Assembly (NCBI RefSeq): GCF_014472415.1
Contig: NZ_JACSZV010000011.1
Location: 54,626-118,625 of the forward strand
DNA length: 64,000 nucleotides
Direction: 5' to 3'
DNA from: Pseudomonas sp. N40(2020)
GTDB lineage: Bacteria > Pseudomonadota > Gammaproteobacteria > Pseudomonadales > Pseudomonadaceae
The first letter of the stretch is position 1; each line of letters begins with the position of its first letter. The translations under genes and the position numbers were made by a program. The notes beneath the pieces were generated by a model. The model was not told the DNA's origin and did no database searches. It saw nothing but the letters and a program-made list of their open reading frames with translations. This document shows positions 26,231-35,556 of this stretch, piece after piece.

Positions 26231-27154
26231 ATGCCAAAATCAATTGTTGCAGCGCTGCAGATCGGTGCCTTGCCCGGTGGCAAGGGCGAAACCCTGGAGC
26301 AGATTCTGGGCTGGGAAGCGGCGATCATCGAGTCCGGCGCGGCATTGGTGGTGATGCCGGAAGCGTTGCTCGGCGGTTATCCGAAAGGTGAGGGATTCGG
26401 CACGCAACTGGGTTATCGATTGCCGGAGGGGCGTGAGGCATTTGCACGGTATTTTGCCAATGCCATTGATGTGCCGGGTGCGGAAACCGAAGCGCTGGCC
26501 GGTTTGTCGGCCCGCACCGGGGCCAATCTGGTGATCGGCGTGATCGAGCGTGCCGGCAGCACCCTGTATTGCACGGCGTTGTACTTCGATCCGCAGGGCG
26601 GTCTGGTCGCCAAACACCGAAAACTGATGCCCACCGGCACGGAGCGACTGATCTGGGGCAAGGGCGACGGTTCGACGTTGCCGGTGCTCGACAGCCAGGT
26701 CGGCAAGCTCGGTGCGGTGGTGTGCTGGGAAAACATGATGCCGTTGCTGCGCACGGCGATGTACGCCAAGGGCGTTGAAGTCTGGTGCGCGCCGACCGTG
26801 GATGAGCGCGAGATGTGGCAGGTCAGCATGCGCCATATCGCCCATGAGGGACGCTGTTTTGTGGTCAGTGCTTGTCAGGTGCAGGCATCGCCGGATGAAC
26901 TGGGGGTGGCGATTGCCAATTGGCCAGCGGATCGACCGCTGATTGCCGGGGGCAGCGTGATTGTCGGGCCAATGGGCGATGTGCTTGCGGGGCCGTTGCG
27001 CGAGGAGGCGGGGTTGCTGACTGCTGAAATCGATACGGATGAGCTGGTGCGTGCTCGGTATGACTATGACGTGGTCGGCCACTATGCGCGGCCGGATGTC
27101 TTCGAATTGTCTGTGGACGAACGCGCCAAGCCGGGTGTGCGTTTCAACACATAA
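26231..27154 (+). CDS. nitrilase-family carbon-nitrogen hydrolase
   Basis: A 307-aa nitrilase-superfamily enzyme with the complete catalytic set: Glu44 ([13 protein letters not shown]), Lys131 ([13 protein letters not shown]) and Cys165 ([11 protein letters not shown]). The sequence around the cysteine is that of true nitrilases rather than amidases, and the ERLIWG segment fits aliphatic/aryl-nitrilase branches. It would convert a nitrile to acid plus ammonia. The GTG at 26228 directly before the ATG is an alternative start. It is divergent from, and probably controlled by, the neighbouring LysR gene. Confidence 0.88.
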   Translation: MPKSIVAALQIGALPGGKGETLEQILGWEAAIIESGAALVVMPEALLGGYPKGEGFGTQLGYRLPEGREAFARYFANAIDVPGAETEALAGLSARTGANLVIGVIERAGSTLYCTALYFDPQGGLVAKHRKLMPTGTERLIWGKGDGSTLPVLDSQVGKLGAVVCWENMMPLLRTAMYAKGVEVWCAPTVDEREMWQVSMRHIAHEGRCFVVSACQVQASPDELGVAIANWPADRPLIAGGSVIVGPMGDVLAGPLREEAGLLTAEIDTDELVRARYDYDVVGHYARPDVFELSVDERAKPGVRFNT

Positions 27155-27173
27155 TTCCTGTCACTTGAAACCC

Positions 27174-27203
27174 TGTAGGAGCAGCCTTCGGCAGCTCCAC
27201 AGG
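27174..27203. repeat. REP-like palindrome
   Basis: CCTGTAGGAGC-AGCCTTCGGC-AGCTCCACAGG forms a hairpin of the GTAGGAGCTGCCGAAGGC family of fluorescent pseudomonads. It lies between the convergent nitrilase and GNAT genes and may also act as a transcript end. Confidence 0.75.
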
Positions 27204-27211
27204 GGCGGGGT

Positions 27212-27760
27212 TCAGTGTTGAGTGCTCTGCCATTCCTCACGAGTGATTTCCCAGATTTCCCGAGGAAGTCGGCCGCTGACAAAGTTGTCTTCATCGGTAC
27301 GTATCAAGCGCATCCCCGCACGCTCGGAGAGTCTGCGCGAGCCAATATTCGGTGCCGCTTTCGGCACACGCATCAGCGGGCGGTCGAGGGTTTTGAACCA
27401 GTAGTCAGTCACCGCCACACTGGCTTCGGTCATCAGGCCCTGGCCTTGCCACGCCGGCGCGAGCCAGAATCCACGGTTGTTGTCCTGTTGATCCATCAGG
27501 CTGATATTGCCGATCAACTGCTGCGGCGAGGCCTTCAGGCGAATCGACCAATGCCACTCCTTGCCAGCCACCATCGCTGGCAGCGCTATGTCACGCAAAT
27601 AGGTGAGGGCGCCATCGTCCGGGTAGGGCCAAGGGACAGCGGCGTTGAGGTATCTCACCACTTCCCAGTGCGCAAACTGTTGCTGTACGGCCTCGGCATC
27701 TGCCAATTGCAAAGGGCGCAGGATCAGCCGTTCGGTATACAGCGTGGGTGTGTCTTCCAT
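27212..27760 (-). CDS. RimJ/RimL-like GNAT acetyltransferase
   Basis: A 182-aa GNAT (Acetyltransf_3 type): TERLILRPLQLADAEAV opens the domain, GFWLAPAWQGQGLMTEA is the acetyl-CoA-binding motif (Q-x-x-G-x-M variant) and NIGSRRLSERAGM the typical final 'N..S....EK.G' motif. Such enzymes acetylate protein N-termini or small amines; the substrate is unknown. It is monocistronic. Confidence 0.87.
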   Translation of the reverse strand: MEDTPTLYTERLILRPLQLADAEAVQQQFAHWEVVRYLNAAVPWPYPDDGALTYLRDIALPAMVAGKEWHWSIRLKASPQQLIGNISLMDQQDNNRGFWLAPAWQGQGLMTEASVAVTDYWFKTLDRPLMRVPKAAPNIGSRRLSERAGMRLIRTDEDNFVSGRLPREIWEITREEWQSTQH

Positions 27761-27813
27761 AAACCTGAGGCCTCCATGAGTGTCTTTGATAGACGTGCGA
27801 AGCTAACGCATTT

Positions 27814-28287
27814 TTACCAGGTCGCGGCGCTGGCCTTGGGCAGGCTGAGCTTGCCGCTGTCGGTAAAGCGCATGGTGCCGAACAGCCCGCCGGCGAGTTT
27901 GCCGCGCAGCACGTAGGGCAGGTTGTCGAGGGTCTGCGTCTGGCTCAGGCCGAGGGTCTGGCGTAGCACGGAGAATGCGGAAACGCTGACCGGTACGCTG
28001 ACGATGGCTTCAGAGAAACGCCCGATGGTGCCGCTCTGATCGCTCACGCCCGAGGCCAGCGAGTGGCCGTTGACTTCCAGATCCAGGGCAATGCCGTTGT
28101 AGTCGATGGCGGTTTCGTTGGGGTTCTGCACGCGCAGCTTGATGGCGAAACGTACTTCAAGATCCTGGCTGGTCAATGGCTCGATGCCGACCACATTGAT
28201 ATTCACCGGATCGCGATTGGGGAACAGCGCACAGGCACTGAGGGACAACAGCAGTAGCGACAGGATGACGGCGTGCAGACGGCGCAT
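27814..28287 (-). CDS. LEA14/WHy-domain lipoprotein
   Basis: A 157-aa lipoprotein: signal peptide with lipobox LSAC (Cys19), then one water-stress/hypersensitive-response (WHy, LEA type 2) beta-sandwich (VNINVVGIEPL ... RFAIKLRVQNPNETAIDYNGI). WHy lipoproteins are widespread in pseudomonads and have been linked to desiccation and cold tolerance, but their exact action is unknown. It is transcribed separately from the permease gene upstream because a terminator lies between them. Confidence 0.87.
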   Translation of the reverse strand: MRRLHAVILSLLLLSLSACALFPNRDPVNINVVGIEPLTSQDLEVRFAIKLRVQNPNETAIDYNGIALDLEVNGHSLASGVSDQSGTIGRFSEAIVSVPVSVSAFSVLRQTLGLSQTQTLDNLPYVLRGKLAGGLFGTMRFTDSGKLSLPKASAATW

Positions 28288-28302
28288 AAACAGTCTCTCA
28301 AC

Positions 28303-28341
28303 AAAAAAGGGCTGAACCGTTACCGGCGCAGCCCTTTTTCG
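28303..28341 (-). terminator. intrinsic terminator of the NCS2 permease gene
   Basis: Stem AAAAAAGGGCTG/CAGCCCTTTTTC (28303-28314 and 28329-28340) with a T run on the minus strand, 13 bp after the permease stop codon. Confidence 0.85.
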
Positions 28342-28353
28342 CAGGCGTCGCTT

Positions 28354-29820
28354 TTAACGGTTCAACTGTGCGACAGCCGCTGACGAGGCAGGTTCACCTT
28401 TGGCCGGGACATCCGGGTTTTCCATGACCTGAAGAATAGAGGCTTCCGGGTCGAAGTCGTCTTCTTCCAGTTCGATGAATTCTTCCGGCAGGAAGATGTT
28501 CAGCACGATAGCGCACAACGCCCCGACGGTGATTGGCGATTCGAAGATGTTACGCAGCGCTTGTGGCAGCTCGCGCAGGACTTCCGGCACGGCGGCAATG
28601 CCCAGGCCCATACCCAGGGAGATCGCCACGATCAGCATGTTGCGTCGATGCAGGCCAGCCTCGGCGAGGATCTTGATCCCGGCCACGGCGACGGTGCCGA
28701 ACATCACCAGTTCCGCGCCGCCGAGTACCGGTTTCGGCATCAGTTGCAGCACCGCACCGATCATCGGGAACAGCCCCAACACCACCAGCAGGCCAGCGAT
28801 AAAGAAAGCGACGTAGCGGCTGGCCACGCCGGTCAACTGAATCACGCCGTTGTTCTGCGCAAAAGTCACCATCGGCATGCTGTTGAATACGGCGGCCATG
28901 GCCGAGTTGAGACCGTCGGCGAGCAGCCCGGACTTGATCCGGCGGATGTACAACGGGCCTTTGACCGGTTGCCGGGAGATCATCGAGTTGGCGGTCAGAT
29001 CACCGGCAGCTTCCAGCGGCGACACGAGGAAGATCACTGCCACCGGCACGAACGCCACCCAATCGAAATTGAAGCCGTACTTGAACGGCACCGGCACGCT
29101 GACCAGAGGCACTTCAGGCAGGCTGGCAAAATCCACGGTGCCCATCAGCCACGCGACCACGTAGCCTAGGGTCAGGCCGATTACAATCGCGCCCAACCGC
29201 AGGAACGGCACGTCGACGCGGTTCAACACCACGATGGTGCCGAGCACCAACGCTGCCAGAAACACATGGCTGGCCGCGCCCAGATCGGCCGCGCCGAAAC
29301 CGCCGGCAATGTCGGTCATCGCCACTTTGATCAGCGACAGGCCCATCAACGTAATGATCGTGCCCGTGACCACCGGGGTGATCAGCATGCGCAGCTTGCC
29401 GATGAACTGGCTCAGCACCACTTCAATGAATGCTGCGAAAAAGCACACACCAAAAATTGTCGAGAGGATTTCATCGGTGCCACCACCGCGAGCCTTGACC
29501 ATGAAACCGGCGCTGAGAATCACGCTGATAAAGGAAAAACTCGTGCCTTGCAGGCACAACAACCCCGAGCCGACCGGGCCGAACCGCTTGGCCTGCACGA
29601 AGGTGCCGAGTCCGGAAACGAACAGCGCCATGCTGATCAGGTAAGGGATTTCACTTTGCAGGCCGAGGGCGCCGCCCATGATCAGGGTCGGGGTGATGAT
29701 GCCTACGAAGCTCGCCAACACGTGTTGCAGCGCGGCAAACACGGTAGCAGTGAGGTGCGGACGGTCGTTGAGGCCGTAGATCAGATCGTTGTTGCGTGGG
29801 GCTTTTTCAGAGGCGGTCAT
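28354..29820 (-). CDS. NCS2 nucleobase:cation symporter, xanthine/urate type
   Basis: A 488-aa permease with about 14 membrane segments, resembling E. coli XanP along its length (LQHVLASFVGIITP, GPVGSGLLCLQGTSFSF, SPLEAAGDLTANS, QNNGVIQLTGVASRYV, PKPVLGGAELVMFGTVAVAGI). The QNNGVIQLTG motif belongs to the xanthine/urate branch rather than the uracil branch. It imports purine bases with protons. The C-terminal 45-residue acidic tail (EEFIELEEDDFDPEAS) is longer than in E. coli. No purine-catabolic gene is next to it. Confidence 0.87.
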   Translation of the reverse strand: MTASEKAPRNNDLIYGLNDRPHLTATVFAALQHVLASFVGIITPTLIMGGALGLQSEIPYLISMALFVSGLGTFVQAKRFGPVGSGLLCLQGTSFSFISVILSAGFMVKARGGGTDEILSTIFGVCFFAAFIEVVLSQFIGKLRMLITPVVTGTIITLMGLSLIKVAMTDIAGGFGAADLGAASHVFLAALVLGTIVVLNRVDVPFLRLGAIVIGLTLGYVVAWLMGTVDFASLPEVPLVSVPVPFKYGFNFDWVAFVPVAVIFLVSPLEAAGDLTANSMISRQPVKGPLYIRRIKSGLLADGLNSAMAAVFNSMPMVTFAQNNGVIQLTGVASRYVAFFIAGLLVVLGLFPMIGAVLQLMPKPVLGGAELVMFGTVAVAGIKILAEAGLHRRNMLIVAISLGMGLGIAAVPEVLRELPQALRNIFESPITVGALCAIVLNIFLPEEFIELEEDDFDPEASILQVMENPDVPAKGEPASSAAVAQLNR

Positions 29821-29953
29821 GGTGATTTGCGTGCCGTGAGGCGGGGCCGGGTCAGAAAATGGAGGCGCAGAATGCCGGAAGAGGGCGGCGAGGGCAATGC
29901 AATAAAACTGCCTGAAAGGTCAGGTTTTATTGGGCGAGGAAGGTTTATCCATC

Positions 29954-29997
29954 TGTAGGAGCTGCCGAAGGCTCGGGCCGCGTTCGGACGATCTTTT
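29954..29997. repeat. REP-like element
   Basis: TGTAGGAGCTGCCGAAGGCTCGGGCCGCGTTCGGACGATCTTTT, a member of the GTAGGAGCTGCCGAAGGC family, in the 182-bp gap between the permease and LysR genes. Confidence 0.75.
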
Positions 29998-30002
29998 AAT
30001 CT

Positions 30003-30896
30003 TCAAGCAAACGCAGCAAGCAAATCCTCTTCAAAGGCAATCTGCGCATCCCCGGGTACCTGCGCACGGTGCCGAGCCAGATGAAACGCCACGTCAAAAC
30101 TCAACTCGCCCTCGCGCACGGGCCGCAACAAGCCCTTTTCCTGCCAGCCACGCGCATAGTGATCGGGCAGATAACCGACATGCTTGCCCGACAAAATAAA
30201 CGCCAGCGTGCCCTCGACCTGCTCCGAACGCGCCGAGCAGTGTTTTCCCTGAAACGGCTCATCAAACCGCAAAAACCGATACGGATGATCGACCCGGTCA
30301 CAGGCCTCGATCGCGGCATCACTGGGCGCAATGTCGGTGAACAACGGATGACCCGGCGCGCAATACAAGTGCTGTGTCTCGCTGAACAACTGGCGGTAGT
30401 CGAACGCGCTTTGCACCTGCGAGAAATAGCCGATCGCCAGATCCAGCCGCTGTTGCAATAGCAAACGCTCCATTTCGCCGGGCATGGCGCTGATCAACTC
30501 GATGCGCACCGATTCATCCCGTTCCCGGAAGCGGCGGATGGCTTCGGCCACCCGTTGAAGCACCGATTGGTCGACCGCTTCGGAAATACCCAGGCGCACT
30601 TCACCGATCAAACGCCCGGCGACGCCGTAGGATTGATGGCGGAAGGTTTCAATCGATTCGAACAGGGTGCGAACAGCGATCAGCAATTGCTCGCCCTTGG
30701 GCGTAACACTGAAACCGCCCTTGCCACGGCTGCACAGGCGATAGCCGAGGCGAGTTTCCAGTTTGGCCATTTGTTGGCTGATGCTCGACTGGCTCAAGCC
30801 CAGTTCGCCTTGCGCTGCACTGAACCCGCCGCACTCGACCACCCGGACGAACAGGCGCAACAGCTGCAGGTCGACATCGTGAAGCTGCCCGAGCAT
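30003..30896 (-). CDS. LysR-family transcriptional regulator (polyamine/agmatine locus)
   Basis: A 297-aa LysR protein with its helix-turn-helix at residues about 10-60 (GGFSAAQGELGLSQSSISQQMAKLE) and an effector-binding domain behind it. The ATG at 30896 is chosen because LysR proteins begin shortly before this helix; a reading from 31148 would overlap the divergent gene. The 99-bp gap to the divergent periplasmic-binding-protein gene suggests it regulates that gene and the agmatinase gene. Confidence 0.9.
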   Translation of the reverse strand: MLGQLHDVDLQLLRLFVRVVECGGFSAAQGELGLSQSSISQQMAKLETRLGYRLCSRGKGGFSVTPKGEQLLIAVRTLFESIETFRHQSYGVAGRLIGEVRLGISEAVDQSVLQRVAEAIRRFRERDESVRIELISAMPGEMERLLLQQRLDLAIGYFSQVQSAFDYRQLFSETQHLYCAPGHPLFTDIAPSDAAIEACDRVDHPYRFLRFDEPFQGKHCSARSEQVEGTLAFILSGKHVGYLPDHYARGWQEKGLLRPVREGELSFDVAFHLARHRAQVPGDAQIAFEEDLLAAFA

Positions 30897-30995
30897 CACA
30901 TTACTCCGCAATAAAGTCAGGTTAATAAACTTGGAATTTTGCCAATGTATCCGAGCGCGCATCCTGTCACCACTTCCTCCGGTCAGGTGTTCGTC

Positions 30996-32087
30996 ATGGC
31001 TCCCGTGTTCAAGCTGTGTTTCCCCACGCTGTTGCTGTCCGTGGTCATCAATGCTCAGGCCGAGGACAAAACCCTCAATCTCTATAGTTGGGCCGACTAC
31101 GTGCCGCCGCAGACCTTGCAGCGCTTCGAGCAGGAAACCGGCATCCACGTGCGCTACGACACGTTTGATAGCGCTGAGGTGCTGGAAACCAAGTTGCTCA
31201 CCGGCGGTAGCGGTTACGACGTGGTCGTGCCGTCCTCCAGCGTATTGGCCCGTGGGCTGGCGGCCGGAGCACTAAAAGAGATTCCTCACGATGGACTCAA
31301 GGGCTACGCCAATCTCGACCCCGATCTGCTGGAGAAACTCGCCGCCGTCGATCCTGGCAATCGCTACGGCGTGCCTTATACCTGGGGCACGCTCGGTCTG
31401 GGCATCAACGTCGAGGCGGTGAAACAACGTCTGCCAGACGTGCCGTTGAACAGCCTCGACTTACTTTTCAAGCCTGAATATGCGAGCAAGCTCAAGGACT
31501 GCGGCATCGCGATGCTCGATTCGCCGCAGGAAGTCATCGGGCTGGCGCTGCACTACCTCGGTAAAGATCCCTACAGCACCGACAAGCAGGATCTGGCCGC
31601 CGCCGAGGCGTTGTTACAGAAACTTCAACCATCGGTGCTCTATGTTGCGACCGGGCGCCAGATCAACGATCTGGCCAGCGGCAACGTGTGTCTGGCGCTG
31701 ACGTACAACGGTGACGCGAGCATGGCGGCCGACCAGGCGCGCAAGGCCAACAAACCGTACGAAGTCGCCTACCGCATTCCAAGGGAAGGCACGCTGATCT
31801 GGCAGGACAACCTGGCGATCCCCAAAGACGCGCCCCATCCCAAGGCGGCGCGGGCGTTCATCGAGTTCATGCTGCGCCCCGATTCGGTGGCCGAACTGAC
31901 CAACACCCTGTTTTTTGCCAACGCCAATCAGTCCGCGACACCGCTGGTGGATGCGGCGGTGCGCAACGATCCGGATATCTACCCACCGACCGACGTGCGC
32001 GAACGGCTCTACGCCGACCGCAGCATGAACCTCAAGGACATGCGTCAGCGTACGCGTCTGTGGACCACTTTCCGTAGCCATCAATAA
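30996..32087 (+). CDS. periplasmic polyamine-binding protein (PotF/SpuD-like)
   Basis: A 363-aa extracytoplasmic solute-binding protein: signal peptide (residues 1-22, INAQA), then the family opening KTLNLYSWADYVPPQTLQRFE, with Trp and Tyr of the polyamine pocket, GSGYDVVVPSSS and GNRYGVPYTWGT. It should bind putrescine, spermidine or agmatine. No ABC permease or ATPase genes are adjacent, so it must share a transporter encoded elsewhere. The ATG at 30996 starts the signal peptide; upstream in-frame codons are possible. The agmatinase gene follows after 17 bp. Confidence 0.85.
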   Translation: MAPVFKLCFPTLLLSVVINAQAEDKTLNLYSWADYVPPQTLQRFEQETGIHVRYDTFDSAEVLETKLLTGGSGYDVVVPSSSVLARGLAAGALKEIPHDGLKGYANLDPDLLEKLAAVDPGNRYGVPYTWGTLGLGINVEAVKQRLPDVPLNSLDLLFKPEYASKLKDCGIAMLDSPQEVIGLALHYLGKDPYSTDKQDLAAAEALLQKLQPSVLYVATGRQINDLASGNVCLALTYNGDASMAADQARKANKPYEVAYRIPREGTLIWQDNLAIPKDAPHPKAARAFIEFMLRPDSVAELTNTLFFANANQSATPLVDAAVRNDPDIYPPTDVRERLYADRSMNLKDMRQRTRLWTTFRSHQ

Positions 32088-32104
32088 CAACAAGGAGCAC
32101 ACCG

Positions 32105-33064
32105 ATGGATCAGCCCATGCTCAATGACCAGGCCCTGACCCGTGACAGCCTGTTCGGCACTGCCGCCGAAAGCACCTACGCCGGGATTACCAGTTTCATG
32201 CGCCGCCGCTATAGTCGTGACTTGCGCGGTGTCGACGTGGCGGTCAGCGGCGTGCCGTTCGACACCGCCACCAGCAACCGTCCGGGCGCGCGCTTCGGGC
32301 CACGGGGGATTCGCGCAGCGTCCAGCGGCATTGCCTGGGAACGCCACTGGCCGTGGGCATTTGATCCTTTCGATCATCTGGCAGTGATCGATTACGGCGA
32401 TTGTGATTTCGATTACGGCTCGCCGCACACCATCCCGGAAAGCATTGAGGCCCACGCTGAATATATTCTCAGTGCCGGCAGCGCCATGCTCACGTTCGGT
32501 GGCGACCACTTCATCAGCTATCCGCTGCTCAAGGCCCACGCACGCAAGCACGGCACGCTGTCGCTGATCCACTTCGATGCGCACAGCGATACCTGGCCGG
32601 ACGAGGAGGGTAAACGGGTCGATCATGGCACCATGTTCTGGCATGCCGCGCGGGAAGGTTTGGTAGACCCGGCGCGTTCGGTGCAGATCGGTTTGCGCAC
32701 TACCAACGATGATCATCAGGGCTTTCAGGTACTCGACGCCCGACAGGTGCATCGGCAAGGCTGCGAGGCGATTGTCGAGGCGATCCGGGCACGGGTGGGC
32801 GACAACCCGGTGTACCTGACATTCGACATCGACTGCCTTGACCCGGCATTTGCCCCGGGGACCGGAACGCCGGTGTGCGGCGGATTGAGCACCGTGCAAG
32901 CGCTGGAAATTCTCGGCGGCCTGCGCGGCATTAATCTGGTGGGCATGGACGTAGTGGAAGTTGCGCCGGCCTACGATCACGCGGAAGTCACCTCGCTTGC
33001 GGCGGCGACATTGGCCATGGAAATGCTCTGCCTCTACGCCGCCAGGCACAAAGTCGATCTCTGA
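32105..33064 (+). CDS. speB: agmatinase (agmatine ureohydrolase)
   Basis: A 319-aa binuclear manganese ureohydrolase closely similar to E. coli SpeB. All metal ligands are visible: His135 (FGGDHF), Asp158, His160 and Asp162 (FDAHSDT), Asp241 and Asp243 (FDIDCLDPAFAPGTGTP). It hydrolyses agmatine to putrescine and urea. AAGGAG precedes the ATG. Other arginase-family activities (guanidinobutyrase, guanidinopropionase) occur in pseudomonads, but VCGGLS and GMDVVEVAPAYDHAE resemble agmatinases. It is co-transcribed with the binding-protein gene. Confidence 0.85.
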   Translation: MDQPMLNDQALTRDSLFGTAAESTYAGITSFMRRRYSRDLRGVDVAVSGVPFDTATSNRPGARFGPRGIRAASSGIAWERHWPWAFDPFDHLAVIDYGDCDFDYGSPHTIPESIEAHAEYILSAGSAMLTFGGDHFISYPLLKAHARKHGTLSLIHFDAHSDTWPDEEGKRVDHGTMFWHAAREGLVDPARSVQIGLRTTNDDHQGFQVLDARQVHRQGCEAIVEAIRARVGDNPVYLTFDIDCLDPAFAPGTGTPVCGGLSTVQALEILGGLRGINLVGMDVVEVAPAYDHAEVTSLAAATLAMEMLCLYAARHKVDL

Positions 33065-33077
33065 AGCCCACAAAAAC

Positions 33078-33117
33078 CTGTGTAAGAGCTGCCGAAGGCT
33101 CGGGCAGTTCCTACAGG
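33078..33117. repeat. REP-like palindrome
   Basis: CTGTGTAAGAGCTGCCGAAGGCTCGGGCAGTTCCTACAGG, a diverged hairpin of the GTAGGAGCTGCCGAAGGC family between speB and zapE. Confidence 0.75.
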
Positions 33118-33157
33118 GGATGTTTGGGCTGCAGGGCATCGTGGCATACTGGCGCGC

Positions 33158-34276
33158 ATGACTTTCGACTCCCCGCTAAGCGCCTGGCAGCACGCCATCG
33201 AACACAAGGGTTTCATCCAGGATGAGGCTCAGGAGCATGCCGTCTTTGCGCTGCAAAAATGCCATGAAGCCTTGCACACCGGCGCTCGATCGATCACCGG
33301 GGTGTATTTGTGGGGGCCGGTCGGACGCGGCAAGACCTGGCTGATGGATCAGTTCTATCAGAGCCTGCGGGTGCCGGCGCGGCGTCAGCATTTCCATCAC
33401 TTCATGGGCTGGGTGCACCAACGTTCATTTCAGTTGACCGGGATCGCCGATCCCTTGCGCGCATTGGCCAAAGAGCTGGCGGCAGAGGTGCGGGTACTCT
33501 GCTTCGACGAACTGTTCGTCAACGACATCGGCGATGCGATCATTCTCGGGCGATTGTTTCAGGTGATGTTCGACGAAGGCGTGGTGGTGGTCTGTACGTC
33601 CAACCTGCCACCGGATGATTTGTACGCCGACGGCTTCAATCGCGACCGTTTCGTCCCGGCGATCGCCGCGATCAAGGCGCATATGCATGTGGTTGCGGTA
33701 AACGGCGTCGAGGATCATCGTTTGCATCCGGGGGCGATCCAGCAGCGCTATTTTGTTGCCCCTCCCGAGGGCGTCAGCGCATTAGATGAAGTCTTCAAAA
33801 CGCTGACGGCCGGTCAATCGTCCAGCGCCGAGCCGGTGCCGGTTGGCCATCGCGTGTTGAACGTGGTGCAGGCCAGTGAAACCGTGCTGTGGTGCCGTTA
33901 CGCTGATCTGTGCGAGCAACCGTTCGCCGCGATGGATTTCATCGCACTGTGCGACACCTATCGGGCTATTCTTTTGAGCGACGTGCCGAACCTCAGCGCA
34001 CAGAAGCGCGAAGGGCGCATCGCTCGCGGCACCGAAGACGGCGCCCAGCGGGTGGTGGCGGGTGATCGCGAGTTGCCGCAGTTGTCGGTTCACGACGATG
34101 GCGTCCGGCGGTTCATCGCGCTGGTCGACGAGTGCTACGACCGCAAGGTACCGCTGTACATCGAGGCACACGCGGCCATGGACGCGCTGTACACCGAGGG
34201 CTATCTGGAATTCCCGTTCCGGCGGACCCTCAGCCGTTTGCAAGAGATGCAGTTGCAGCGCTTTGCCGAAGCTTGA
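33158..34276 (+). CDS. zapE: ZapE/AFG1-family cell-division ATPase
   Basis: A 372-aa AAA-type ATPase of the AFG1/ZapE family. Walker A GPVGRGKT at 53-60, Walker B VLCFDELF at 113-120 and the sensor CTSNLPPDDLYADG are all present, as is the family's FHHFMGWVH segment. ZapE is a peripheral inner-membrane protein that acts late on the Z-ring. The C-terminal 'FRRTLSRLQEMQ' ending is typical. The next gene follows after 17 bp, so the two may be co-transcribed. Confidence 0.9.
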   Translation: MTFDSPLSAWQHAIEHKGFIQDEAQEHAVFALQKCHEALHTGARSITGVYLWGPVGRGKTWLMDQFYQSLRVPARRQHFHHFMGWVHQRSFQLTGIADPLRALAKELAAEVRVLCFDELFVNDIGDAIILGRLFQVMFDEGVVVVCTSNLPPDDLYADGFNRDRFVPAIAAIKAHMHVVAVNGVEDHRLHPGAIQQRYFVAPPEGVSALDEVFKTLTAGQSSSAEPVPVGHRVLNVVQASETVLWCRYADLCEQPFAAMDFIALCDTYRAILLSDVPNLSAQKREGRIARGTEDGAQRVVAGDRELPQLSVHDDGVRRFIALVDECYDRKVPLYIEAHAAMDALYTEGYLEFPFRRTLSRLQEMQLQRFAEA

Positions 34277-34293
34277 GTGAAGAGGGCGCATAC

Positions 34294-34875
34294 ATGACTC
34301 AGCCGCTATCCCATCATCTGCTGACCATGGCTTACCAGAATGCCTGGGCCAATCACCGCTTGGCCAAGGCATGGACGCAACTCGACGACGCAGCACTGAC
34401 AGCGCCACGGGTGAGTTTCTTTCCCGGCATCCGCCTGACCCTCAATCACATCCTGACGTGCGACTGGTTCTACGTGGATGCGCTGGAGCGCGAGTTGCGC
34501 GCTGATGAGCCACACCCGGACTGTTATGTGTTTTTCAACGCTGACGAACCGTTTACCGACGCTGCTCGATTGCGCGAAGAACAGGCCCATGTAGACCGGC
34601 GGCTGATCGCTTATTGCGAGCAACTGCGCGATGCCGATCTTGGACGTATCGTGACAATCGCCCGCGATACCCCGCAGCACGACAGTCGTCTGCGCATGCT
34701 TTCGCATCTGTTCGAGCACCAGATCCATCACCGGGGTCAGGTCCACGCGATGCTCAGTGACACATCGGTGAAGCCTCCGCAACTGGATGAGTTTTTCTGC
34801 GTAGGCGAGGCCGGATTACGAGCCGTGGATTTCGCAGAACTGGGCTGGACCGAGGAGCTGGTCTGGGGGCATTGA
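34294..34875 (+). CDS. DinB-family putative metal-dependent protein
   Basis: A 193-aa DinB/YfiT four-helix-bundle protein. The three expected metal-binding histidines fit His at NHILTCDWFY, and the pair in HQIHHRGQVHAML near residue 145. DinB proteins bind Ni or Zn; some are thiol transferases, most are uncharacterised. The ATG at 34294, preceded by AAGAGG, gives the usual family length. Confidence 0.85.
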   Translation: MTQPLSHHLLTMAYQNAWANHRLAKAWTQLDDAALTAPRVSFFPGIRLTLNHILTCDWFYVDALERELRADEPHPDCYVFFNADEPFTDAARLREEQAHVDRRLIAYCEQLRDADLGRIVTIARDTPQHDSRLRMLSHLFEHQIHHRGQVHAMLSDTSVKPPQLDEFFCVGEAGLRAVDFAELGWTEELVWGH

Positions 34876-34974
34876 TCTTTTGATTTTGCTTTTCGCATCA
34901 CGCTCGCGCTAAGGTCGCAGAGCCTTTCAGCAAGCACTTTGCGCGTTGGGGCTTTTGTGTGTTTGGGGATGGAA

Positions 34975-35472
34975 ATGGATTCCGCTGAAATTCTTGTGCT
35001 TCAAGCCAGTTACACCAATCCACTGCACGCCGAGGCCATCGGCGTGGTGCTCAATCACTATGCAGAAGACCCCATGGGCGGCGGTCACCCGATCGACCCT
35101 GAATTGCTGCGCCGGTTGCCTGAAGAACTGGCGCGGCGAGCGCATGCATTCAGCGTGCTGGCGTTTGTCGGCGGCGAGCCGGCCGGGCTGGTGAACTGCT
35201 TCGAGGGCTTTTCCACCTTCGCCTGCAAGCCGTTGGTCAACGTCCACGATGTGGCGGTGATGAGCAAGTTTCGCGGTTTGGGGCTGAGTCAGAAAATGCT
35301 GCGCAAGGTCGAGGAAATCGCCCGGCAGCGCGGCTGCTGCAAGATCACTCTTGAAGTCTTGGAAGGCAATGCAATTGCGCAAAACGCCTACAGCAAGTTC
35401 GGCTTTGCGCCTGGTATGTTCGACCCGAATCACGGGCGCATGCTGTTCTGGATCAAGGATCTGCAGGCATAA
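34975..35472 (+). CDS. GNAT-family N-acetyltransferase
   Basis: A 165-aa acetyltransferase. VNVHDVAVMSKFRGLGLSQKML contains the acetyl-CoA motif RGLGLS, and KITLEVLEGNAIAQNAYSKFGF the closing motif of the fold. Starts at 34969 and 34975 are both possible; 34975 has the better-spaced GGGGATGG. It is probably a stand-alone gene with unknown substrate. Confidence 0.87.
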   Translation: MDSAEILVLQASYTNPLHAEAIGVVLNHYAEDPMGGGHPIDPELLRRLPEELARRAHAFSVLAFVGGEPAGLVNCFEGFSTFACKPLVNVHDVAVMSKFRGLGLSQKMLRKVEEIARQRGCCKITLEVLEGNAIAQNAYSKFGFAPGMFDPNHGRMLFWIKDLQA

Positions 35473-35496
35473 AAAAGGCGCCCGAAAAGGGCGCCC
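35472..35496 (-). terminator. intrinsic terminator of the small secreted protein gene
   Basis: Stem GGCGCCC/GGGCGCC with an A6 run on the left, giving six T after the hairpin on the minus strand. It serves the gene ending at 35557 and lies against the stop of the convergent GNAT gene. Confidence 0.75.
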
Positions 35497-35556
35497 AACT
35501 GTCATCTCCCCATCCTGCGCACAGTCGTGGGAGGTTCATCGGTTGCTCGATAAAAC

